Below are positions 18,390-25,178 of a stretch of 64,000 bases of DNA, one piece after another (positions within the stretch are counted from its first letter, which is position 1; every line of letters starts with the position of its first letter). A program made the translations under genes and the position numbers. The stretch is from Bacillota bacterium (GTDB lineage: Bacteria; Bacillota_A; Clostridia; Lachnospirales; Lachnospiraceae), in contig JAEYMU010000053.1 in NCBI GenBank assembly GCA_023407175.1, positions 806,001-870,000 of the forward strand. The letters run 5' to 3'. Below the pieces are notes generated by a model. It did no database searches and had not been told where the DNA came from. It saw only the letters and a program-made list of their open reading frames with translations.

Positions 18390-20648
18390 ATGTCATTTAC
18401 AATCGGCAGAAGTTACGGCACCGGCAAGAACTACAAGGTGCCGAATTATTATGTTAATTCCCAGAATATGCAGACTCCGGATGGTTCCGTGCAGCCTCCT
18501 GCCGGCCCTGCAAATCAGCGTTCACCAATGACACCTCAAACTCCAGGCACAAGAACAATAACTCCTGGCAGTACCACAACTCCGGGAAGTAGTGCTCCCG
18601 GCACGTCTACCTCTCCGATTATGCCCCGTACAGGCTCCGGCACCGCTCCCGGCTATTCTACCACTCCTGTTACACCCCCGGCCGGCTCCGGTACCTCCCC
18701 CCAATCGGGTACAAGTACTTCCGGTGTTACCCCTGGTTTAGGCATCCCTAGCACTCCCGGGACTATGCCCGGTTCCGGTACTTCCACCACTCCCGGTAGC
18801 CCCGGAGTTACTCCCAGTCCTGGAACCTCTACTACCCCTGGGACCGGTATGCCTGTCACTCCGGGTATCACTGGCACCGCTCCTGGCTCCGGCACCTTGA
18901 TACCTCCTATTACTCCTGGTATTATGCCTGGCTCAGGTACCTCCACCACTCCGAACAACTCCGGTATGACACCTCGTCCTGGTACCTCCACTGCTCCTGG
19001 CATCACCGGTACTGCTCCCGGTTCCGGCACCTCCACCATTCCGGGTATCCCTGGTACGACCACCCCTGGCTCCGGCACCTCCACCATCCCGGGTATCCCT
19101 GGTACGACCACCCCTGGTTCCGGTACCTCCACCATCCCGGGTATCCCTGGTACGACCACCCCTGGCTCCGGTACCTCCACCATCCCGGGCATCCCTGGTA
19201 TGACTCCCGGCTCCGGCACCTCCACCATTCCGGGCATCCCTGGTACGACCACCCCTGGCTCCGGTACCTCCACCATTCCGGGTATCCCCGGTATGACTCC
19301 CGGCTCAGGCACCTCCACTACTCCGGGTAACTCAGGCGTGATGCCACGCTCTGGCACCTCCACCATTCCGGGTATCCCTGGTGCGACTCCTGGCTCCGGC
19401 ACCTCCACTACTCCAGGTATCACCGGTACTACTCCGGGCTCTCCCGGCGGTACTACACGTCCCGGAGCCTCCGTTAATCCGGTTACCCCTGGCAGTACCC
19501 CCGGAGCCGGCACTTTTATTACACCAACCACTCCTGGCTTTCCCCCTGCCTCCGGAGTTATTACACCTCCAAACAGAATCGGCAATATAACTACTCCCCC
19601 TGCCACCGGTAACACTACTCCTGGTGCTGGTACGACTACTTCTCCGCTTTTCCCCGGAACAACCGTACCCATGCCTTCCGGTCTGACCACCATGCCCGGT
19701 GCTACCAGTCAGGAGCTGCCTCCATATGTAAATCCTGCACAGAATCCACCTATCGGTAACGAGAACATGGATAGAAACTTTCCTTTGTATATGTATCCGG
19801 CTATGCCTAATATGATACCGGGTACACCGCCACAGACAGGTACTAATATGCAGCCAGGTATGAATATGTGGCCGCAAGCAGGCACCAATATGCAACCGGG
19901 CATGAATGCCTGGCCGCCGACAGGCACCAACATGCAGCCGGGTATGAATATACAGCCGCCGGCAGGCACCAACATGCAGCCGGGTATGAATGCCTGGCCG
20001 CCGGCAGGCGCCAACATGCAGCCAGGTATGAATGCTCGGCCACAGACAGGCACCAACATGCAGCCAGGTATGAATATGTGGCCACAGACAGATACCAATA
20101 TGCAGCCGGATATGAATATGTGGCCGCAAATGGGTCCCGGTACACAACCGGGAATGACGCCCTCTAATCAGCCAAACAGAACCGGTGAAACACCCTATAT
20201 GAATAATCCCAATTATCAGGAATTCCCGAATATGTATCTTCCAAATACGAATCCATACAGCACACCGATGGGCGTTCCTCTTTTCCCGTTATATGGCTAT
20301 GATAACAGTGCCGATTTGGATAAGGATTTGGAGTATATGAAGTATCTTTATCCCAACACAGCGAGAACCATACAATCGGAAATTGATAGACAATGTGACC
20401 AGATGGAATATGACGGAAGCATCATGTTTGATGAGTACCCCGACAAGGTATCTCTCGAAAGAATTGTTGATCGTATCTATGACAAGGTAAAAGACCTTAA
20501 TGAAGAACCCCAGGTAGAGTCACAAAGTCTTTATTTCTATCCTGTCAGACCAAGAAATAACTATTTACGTGATTTGGTTAACCTTGTATTCCTAAATGAA
20601 ATATTTAACAGAAGACGACGTTATCGCGGCAGAAAACGGTGGTTCTAA
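18390..20648 (+). CDS. Collagen-like repeat protein, probable spore or surface layer
   Basis: The 752-residue protein has an N-terminal segment (MSFTIGRSYGTGKNYK), a Gly/Pro/Thr/Ser-rich tract (~50-440), a Met/Gln/Pro repeat (~484-580) and a C-terminal folded domain of ~110 residues (TARTIQSEIDRQCDQMEYDG, MFDEYPDKVSLERI, then Arg-rich RRRRYRGRKRW). There is no signal peptide or sorting signal. The combination resembles exosporium or coat proteins, where collagen-like stalks sit on a short anchor domain. The C-terminal domain is, from memory, recurrent in Lachnospiraceae proteins without a named function. It faces convergently toward the ywmB-like gene. Confidence 0.75.
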   Translation: MSFTIGRSYGTGKNYKVPNYYVNSQNMQTPDGSVQPPAGPANQRSPMTPQTPGTRTITPGSTTTPGSSAPGTSTSPIMPRTGSGTAPGYSTTPVTPPAGSGTSPQSGTSTSGVTPGLGIPSTPGTMPGSGTSTTPGSPGVTPSPGTSTTPGTGMPVTPGITGTAPGSGTLIPPITPGIMPGSGTSTTPNNSGMTPRPGTSTAPGITGTAPGSGTSTIPGIPGTTTPGSGTSTIPGIPGTTTPGSGTSTIPGIPGTTTPGSGTSTIPGIPGMTPGSGTSTIPGIPGTTTPGSGTSTIPGIPGMTPGSGTSTTPGNSGVMPRSGTSTIPGIPGATPGSGTSTTPGITGTTPGSPGGTTRPGASVNPVTPGSTPGAGTFITPTTPGFPPASGVITPPNRIGNITTPPATGNTTPGAGTTTSPLFPGTTVPMPSGLTTMPGATSQELPPYVNPAQNPPIGNENMDRNFPLYMYPAMPNMIPGTPPQTGTNMQPGMNMWPQAGTNMQPGMNAWPPTGTNMQPGMNIQPPAGTNMQPGMNAWPPAGANMQPGMNARPQTGTNMQPGMNMWPQTDTNMQPDMNMWPQMGPGTQPGMTPSNQPNRTGETPYMNNPNYQEFPNMYLPNTNPYSTPMGVPLFPLYGYDNSADLDKDLEYMKYLYPNTARTIQSEIDRQCDQMEYDGSIMFDEYPDKVSLERIVDRIYDKVKDLNEEPQVESQSLYFYPVRPRNNYLRDLVNLVFLNEIFNRRRRYRGRKRWF
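19020..19436 (+). repeat. Coding tandem repeat, 16-residue GSGTSTIPGIPGTTTP units
   Basis: Nine consecutive units occur inside the collagen-like gene. Four are exact 48-bp-type GSGTSTIPGIPGTTTP copies; others are 42-48 bp variants ending in GMTP, GATP or GVMPR. Unit lengths stay multiples of three. Near-identical DNA at several copies suggests recent expansion or slippage. Confidence 0.9.
19839..20132 (+). repeat. Coding tandem repeat, seven 42-bp GTNMQPGMN units
   Basis: Seven in-frame 14-residue units of the form GTNMQPGMNxWPxx follow one another, the last having Asp replacements (DTNMQPDMN). The unit is Met-rich and distinct in composition from the upstream Gly-Pro-Thr repeat. Confidence 0.9.
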
Positions 20649-20692
20649 CCGTTGTCTTAACCAATTTTGGTATGAACCGATACAACGTATTT

Positions 20693-20732
20693 GAGGCTCC
20701 TTTGTGAAACTCGCAAAGGGGCCTCTTTATCT
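20693..20732 (+). terminator. Intrinsic terminator of the repeat-protein gene
   Basis: GAGGCTCCTTTG (20693-20704) pairs with CAAAGGGGCCTC (20714-20725), with one G-T wobble, followed by TTTATCTTT. It also lies against the 3' end of the convergent gene. Confidence 0.85.
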
Positions 20733-20734
20733 TT

Positions 20735-21547
20735 CTACCAATTTTCATTCATTACCGGCGTTGCCAGCGTTACTGTTGTTTTATTCGTCAATTCATTATA
20801 GGTAATTGCAATCTGGATATTAATCTTATTTCCCGCCGAAGTCACATATTCATTCAGCATTCCGGTATAACCATAAACGGTAAACAGATCACCTTCATCA
20901 TATTCAATCGCTATTTCTCCCTGCAGCTCTCTTACCAGCATCTCTGATATTTCTTTTTTCTGGTCTGTTGTCATACTGCCCTCTCTGCTGCCCTCATATT
21001 TTAATGTAACCTGTCTATCCTTTACCTTTAATTCATCCAGAGCATTTTCCAGCAGCCCTTTGTATTTCTCAATGCTTTTTATTCCATCAAGGATACTAAG
21101 CCTTACAATAATATAATGTGTAAGCTGTATACTGTCATCCTCTTCCTGTTCTATGCTGACTACCTTCAGCTCTGTTGTCGCCTGCTTTGCCTGCTTGTAA
21201 TAATAATATTCACTGCGGGTATCCTCCTCGACATTCCCAATGTCTCCATCAATAATTAATCCGATGGCATCCGCAAGCTTTTGTATCAATTCCTTTTTCG
21301 AGGCATCGTTAAGATATCCTGTTTTATACTCAGCTATAAGCTCCAGGCTGCTGCGCATTTCCTCAGTGTCTGATTTTACAAAGGCCTCGGTAATCTGAAC
21401 CTCCTCCTGGAAGGCTCTGTTTATGATCACCTGTGCCCCAACCGCAACCCATAATACTACCGCAATATATAAGGTGATCCGTGTGTGTCTCATTTTAAAC
21501 ACCGTTCTTAATTTGCCCCATATCTCATTCCATTTACTATCTACCAT
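20735..21547 (-). CDS. YwmB-family protein (TATA-box-binding-like fold)
   Basis: The 270-residue protein has one N-terminal helix (residues ~27-43, ITLYIAVVLWVAVGAQ) and a soluble remainder ending NKINIQIAITYNELTNKT and TLATPVMNENW, the C-terminal pattern of the YwmB family. Family members are extracytoplasmic or anchored proteins of unknown role in spore-formers; the TATA-binding label refers only to fold. I preferred the ATG at 21547 because GGAGG lies eight bases upstream; an earlier ATG at 21562 overlaps that site. Confidence 0.65.
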   Translation of the reverse strand: MVDSKWNEIWGKLRTVFKMRHTRITLYIAVVLWVAVGAQVIINRAFQEEVQITEAFVKSDTEEMRSSLELIAEYKTGYLNDASKKELIQKLADAIGLIIDGDIGNVEEDTRSEYYYYKQAKQATTELKVVSIEQEEDDSIQLTHYIIVRLSILDGIKSIEKYKGLLENALDELKVKDRQVTLKYEGSREGSMTTDQKKEISEMLVRELQGEIAIEYDEGDLFTVYGYTGMLNEYVTSAGNKINIQIAITYNELTNKTTVTLATPVMNENW

Positions 21548-21744
21548 TGAATATACCTCCATTTATGTCCATGCTTTTATGGATACTTCCTTGGATGCAT
21601 AGCTTCTATGATTGCACAGATTCCCTTGTACAACCATCCGATAGTTTTCCCAAATTGCCTGGGATTATTCGACCAAAGAGTAATATCCTGGCATAAAGTT
21701 TTCCAATAAGATTTATTATTTTACTATACCGCTACAATATTTCA

Positions 21745-21753
21745 TGATATAAT
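21745..21753 (+). promoter_or_regulatory. Extended -10 promoter of the DUF402 gene
   Basis: TGATATAAT matches the extended -10 form (TGn-TATAAT). No good -35 box is visible at the right distance. The start codon lies 62 bases downstream. Confidence 0.45.
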
Positions 21754-21814
21754 GATAAAAATTATTTACAGGCGGCTTTCCCTGTTTCTCCCATTACAAT
21801 AAGGAGGTTTACTT

Positions 21815-22306
21815 ATGACCACACCCCAGCTTTATCGGAGACGTTTTATTCCAAACGAATTGGTTTACCTGAAGGATGATATTATTCTGGTTCTGGAAGA
21901 GCATTTGATTATTACAAAATGGGACACTCTGCATCCCCGCAGCGATATCAGCAGAGGTGTGTCCGCCTACTATCTGGATAAGGGAATTAAGGTGAGTAAA
22001 ATATATGACCGAAAGGACCAGGTAGTTTACTGGTATTGTGATATTATCCAGTTTAAAAAGAACGAAAAAGAAAATACCGTCATCATAGAAGACCTCCTGA
22101 TCGATGTCATTCTGTATGAAGACGGTACCATGCGTATTGTAGATATTGACGAGCTTTGCGATGCACTTGAGCAGGGCATCATCACCCAGGCCGAAGTCAC
22201 TTATGCGCTGCGCACACTGGATCATTTGCTGAAGCTCATTTATAAAGGGCATTTTGAGCAGCTAAAGGCGATGGTAAATCATGCGGAAGAAGCTGCTGCC
22301 CTCTAG
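21815..22306 (+). CDS. DUF402-domain protein (nucleotide phosphatase-like)
   Basis: The 163-residue protein contains the DUF402 core: KIYDRKDQVVYWYCDI (residues ~64-79), LLIDVILYEDGTMRIVD (~92-108) and DELCDAL (~109-115), where conserved acidic residues bind metal in Ntdp/FomD-type nucleoside di- and triphosphatases. AAGGAGG stands seven bases before the ATG. It is a single-gene unit on the plus strand, convergent with rpiB. The exact substrate is not deducible. Confidence 0.85.
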   Translation: MTTPQLYRRRFIPNELVYLKDDIILVLEEHLIITKWDTLHPRSDISRGVSAYYLDKGIKVSKIYDRKDQVVYWYCDIIQFKKNEKENTVIIEDLLIDVILYEDGTMRIVDIDELCDALEQGIITQAEVTYALRTLDHLLKLIYKGHFEQLKAMVNHAEEAAAL

Positions 22307-22343
22307 TGTGCCTGTATATTTCAGGATAATTGCCTGAAGCGGA

Positions 22344-22778
22344 CTATACATCCTCTTCCAGCATATCAATTCTTTTCTGATGTCTTTCATCGTTTGAAAA
22401 TGGTGTGTTCAAAAAAGTTTCAACAATTTTAAGGGCGTGTCCTGTCCCGATAACTCTTGCTCCCATGGCAAGAATGTTTGCATTATTGTGGAGTCTTGTT
22501 GCCTCGGCGCTGAAGCAGTCGTGACATAATGCCGCACGGATTCCCTTCATCTTATTTGCAGCGATTGAAATTCCGATTCCTGTTCCACAAATCAGGATAC
22601 CCCTGTCACATTCTCCGCTCTGGATTGCCTTTCCAACGGCCTTTGCATAAACCGGGTAATTACTTGCCATAAGGTTTCCGCATCCAAAGTCTTTGTAAGC
22701 AATTCCCTTCGAATCCAAATACTCCATTATTGCCTTCTTCATCGCATAACCGGTATGGTCATTACCAAGTGCTATCAT
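22344..22778 (-). CDS. rpiB: Ribose 5-phosphate isomerase B
   Basis: The 144-residue enzyme shows the RpiB/LacAB signatures IALGNDHTGYAMK (residues ~2-14) and GILICGTGIGISIAANK (~60-76), including the catalytic Cys and the Thr-Gly anion-binding loop. It interconverts ribulose 5-phosphate and ribose 5-phosphate. It is the third gene of a minus-strand tsaC, phosphatase, rpiB series identical in order to Bacillus ywlC-ywlE-ywlF, with 14 bp separating it from the phosphatase. GGAGG precedes the ATG. Confidence 0.96.
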   Translation of the reverse strand: MIALGNDHTGYAMKKAIMEYLDSKGIAYKDFGCGNLMASNYPVYAKAVGKAIQSGECDRGILICGTGIGISIAANKMKGIRAALCHDCFSAEATRLHNNANILAMGARVIGTGHALKIVETFLNTPFSNDERHQKRIDMLEEDV

Positions 22779-22792
22779 TTTGTTACCTCCAT

Positions 22793-23242
22793 TTATTCTT
22801 CATTTAGTTTATATAAGGTTTTCTTCACCAGACGCCCTAATTCTATGTAGCATTCCTCATAATCCATCAGCGTCCCGCCGTAAGGATCAACGACATCTCC
22901 CATTTCACCTGCAAATTCCTTAATGGTATAGACATGCTCCGCTTCGGGATATAGTTCATTGATTTTCTTCTTCTGGCTTGCGGTCATGGCTAGAATAATC
23001 GTATTATCTTCAATATCGGATGCTTTTAATCCTCTGGAAACATGATTGTTCAGCTCCAAATCATGTTTTTTCAGTACAATCTCCGCTTTCGGATTAAGCG
23101 GTTCCTGGAATAACACAACAAGTCCTCTTGAGATGACCTTCATATCACTTACCTTCTCAAGATTTTTATAGATTGCCTCTGCCATCGGACTCCTACAGGT
23201 ATTACCGGTACATACAAATATAAGTTTTTGATACTTTCCCAT
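22793..23242 (-). CDS. Low-molecular-weight phosphatase, protein-arginine type (YwlE-like)
   Basis: The 149-residue protein has the P-loop FVCTGNTCRSPMAEAI near its N-terminus and the general-acid motif VVDPYGGT near residue 120. In the CX5R loop the residue after Asn is Thr, the choice reported for YwlE arginine phosphatases, rather than the Ile of classical tyrosine phosphatases. It therefore probably removes arginine phosphorylation. No McsB kinase is in the window. The start at 23242 uses GGAGG five bases upstream, favoured over ATG 23254. Confidence 0.85.
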   Translation of the reverse strand: MGKYQKLIFVCTGNTCRSPMAEAIYKNLEKVSDMKVISRGLVVLFQEPLNPKAEIVLKKHDLELNNHVSRGLKASDIEDNTIILAMTASQKKKINELYPEAEHVYTIKEFAGEMGDVVDPYGGTLMDYEECYIELGRLVKKTLYKLNEE

Positions 23243-23332
23243 GCTAGCCTCCATCCATATCTACCTCCCATTGCCCCAGGGCAGCAGGGGGACTGTTTGA
23301 AATGCTTTCTACACCCTTCCCACACACAAAGC

Positions 23333-24388
23333 CTATACCTTCACAAGCTGATAGCCTGCCGCCTTAAGAAGACGGTTCATGATTGCCTGTCCCAAACTAT
23401 TATCCGCAAAGCTTTCACTATAAATATACTGCGTATGCAGTTCGTCAAATTCACGCAGAACGGCGTATAAACCGGCTGCTATGGAGGCCTCGTCTGACCT
23501 GGAGCCAATTGTTTTTACTGTCCCGTAGCGGTACAGCTCCTTTGACTCCTCCGTCGCAATAACTCCCACACTGTTACCGTTCTCCTGATTTTCCTTCGCC
23601 CGAAGGTTTATTTCTTTTGCCACCTGTACGGTCTCACCCTCATAAATCGTAAGACTTCCCTCCGGGGCATAATGCCGGTACTTCATACCTGGTGCCTTTG
23701 GTCTTAGGTTTTTATCCGGATTTTTTGTAAGAATTGCCGGATCATATTCTATACTTCCAATGACATGCTCAAGCATGGCCTTGGTAATACAGCCCGGCCG
23801 CAGTATCATGGGCTTTTCACCGGACAAATCCACAATCGTTGATTCCAGTCCCAGAGTGGCCTGACCTCCATCGATAATCATATCAATTCTTCCGCTTAAA
23901 TCCCCGATTACGTGCTCTGCGATTGTAGGACTCGGTTTTCCGGATATATTTGCACTCGGTGCCGCAATAAAAATACCGGCCTTTAAAATCAGATTCCTCG
24001 CAACCCTATTGGCAGGAAGGCGGATTGCCACTGTATCAAGGCCGCCGGTGGTCTGATAAGGGACACATTCCCTTTTCTTAAGAATAATAGTAAGTGGTCC
24101 CGGCCAGAAAACCTCGGCCAGTCGATATGCCTGCTGAGGAATATCCCTTGCAAGAGCCTCCATATCTTCGGCTCGGGCAATATGGATAATCAACGGATTA
24201 TCAGAGGGCCTGCCTTTTGCTTCATATATTTTTCTGGCGGCATTTTCATCCAGGGCATTCGCCCCAAGACCATATACGGTTTCCGTAGGAAATGCTACCA
24301 GCCCGCCAGCGCGGAGAATTTCTTCCGCTTCCTTAAGGTCAGCTTCCTGTATATCCTTTGCAGCTACTACGATTATCTTTGTATCCAT
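23333..24388 (-). CDS. ywlC: L-threonylcarbamoyladenylate synthase (TsaC/YwlC/Sua5)
   Basis: The 351-residue protein has an N-terminal YrdC/TsaC domain (GGLVAFPTETVYGLGANAL at ~28-46, KGRPSDNPLIIHI at ~58-70, SANISGKPSPT at ~150) and a C-terminal Sua5 domain (~210-350, opening with PGMKYRHYAPEG). It makes threonylcarbamoyl-AMP from Thr, bicarbonate and ATP, the first step of the tRNA t6A37 modification. It heads the group with the phosphatase and rpiB. The length matches the long YwlC form. Confidence 0.95.
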   Translation of the reverse strand: MDTKIIVVAAKDIQEADLKEAEEILRAGGLVAFPTETVYGLGANALDENAARKIYEAKGRPSDNPLIIHIARAEDMEALARDIPQQAYRLAEVFWPGPLTIILKKRECVPYQTTGGLDTVAIRLPANRVARNLILKAGIFIAAPSANISGKPSPTIAEHVIGDLSGRIDMIIDGGQATLGLESTIVDLSGEKPMILRPGCITKAMLEHVIGSIEYDPAILTKNPDKNLRPKAPGMKYRHYAPEGSLTIYEGETVQVAKEINLRAKENQENGNSVGVIATEESKELYRYGTVKTIGSRSDEASIAAGLYAVLREFDELHTQYIYSESFADNSLGQAIMNRLLKAAGYQLVKV

Positions 24389-24580
24389 TCCATTTTACTC
24401 CTTATGACCCTTGGCTATTTGCTCTGCTTTGAGTCATTTGACTGCTTCTTCAGCCATGACAATCATTATACCACCATGTCATAATAAAAGCAAATTTTAT
24501 GGGAATTTGAGTGTAAAATAAGATACAAATCATACTAAATTATTAATGAAGATACGCACAGCTCTATCCGCTTTGGTTTT

Positions 24581-25150
24581 TTATGCAGCTTCCTTTAAAT
24601 TCGTCTTATTGATATACTGCATAATAGCCAGATGAATAGCCCAGGCCATCTTTTCCTGATATTCATCCGTAAGCAACAGCTTCTCTTCATTTGCATTGGA
24701 TAAATAGCCGCATTCCACAATTACCAGAGGACACTGAGTCTTCTTCAGCATATAATAGGAGGAGTTTGATTTGGCTTTCCGGTGGTTTCCGTCTGCAATC
24801 GTCTCCACGATCTGCGTCTGTATGATTTCTGCCAGCTGTTTTCCCTCCTGAGAACCTGCATGATAAAAGACCTGGGCCCCCTTGACATACTCCTCTGTAA
24901 AGCTGTTTTGGTGAATGCTGATGGCCAGATCAGCATTGCTTGAAAGTATCAGGTTGACCCGGTTATCCAGATCGGCTCTCTTTTTGTTCGTATCCTCCTG
25001 CGAATAGAGCCCCTCATCCTCCTCTCTTGTCATAACCACCTTAATATCATTCAGTTCCAGAAGGGACCTAATCTTCAGGGAAACACTAAGATTGATATCC
25101 TTCTCCAGCGCATTGTTTAAGCCCACCTTCCCCGGGTCCCTTCCACCATG
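24581..25150 (-). CDS. cwlD: cwlD 3' segment (split N-acetylmuramoyl-L-alanine amidase gene)
   Basis: This frame encodes residues 52-240 of an amidase_3 enzyme starting at the shared His codon (25148-25150): GHGGRDPGKVG, the Glu of NNALEKDIN, SIHQNS and VIVECGYLSN supply the zinc and catalytic residues. It ends KTNLKEAA. There is no start codon of its own; upstream the frame runs into the 3' end of the GH2 gene as unrelated sequence. CwlD cuts the stem peptide from muramic acid so that muramic-delta-lactam can form in the spore cortex, which germination enzymes require. The missing N-terminus, including the DPGH strand, lies 9.76 kb away at 34908-35063 on the same strand and in matching frame. 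As it stands the gene is interrupted. Confidence 0.93.
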   Translation of the reverse strand, partial: HGGRDPGKVGLNNALEKDINLSVSLKIRSLLELNDIKVVMTREEDEGLYSQEDTNKKRADLDNRVNLILSSNADLAISIHQNSFTEEYVKGAQVFYHAGSQEGKQLAEIIQTQIVETIADGNHRKAKSNSSYYMLKKTQCPLVIVECGYLSNANEEKLLLTDEYQEKMAWAIHLAIMQYINKTNLKEAA

Positions 25151-25178
25151 TCCTGATGCCTCATTCGGACGGGAAAAG
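25122..25178. other. attR-type junction: element left end with cwlD 3' part
   Basis: The core CAT (minus strand, 25150-25148) marks the crossover. On the element side the sequence reads GCATCAGGA before CAT; on the gene side TGGTGGAAGG follows it. An outer arm CTTTTCCCGTCC (25178-25167) mirrors an arm at the other junction. The arm lies inside the last GH2 codons. Confidence 0.75.

Noticed and set aside
19020..20132. Regularly spaced repeats resembling a CRISPR array
   Set aside because: Unit lengths are multiples of three, the repeats are contiguous without unique spacers, and they are in frame within one protein.
18653..20147. Long minus-strand frames (346 and 271 codons) opposite the repeat protein
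   Set aside because: They mirror the plus-strand repeats (VEVPEPGVV type products), have no ribosome site, and arise from the codon pattern of the Gly-Pro-Thr tract.
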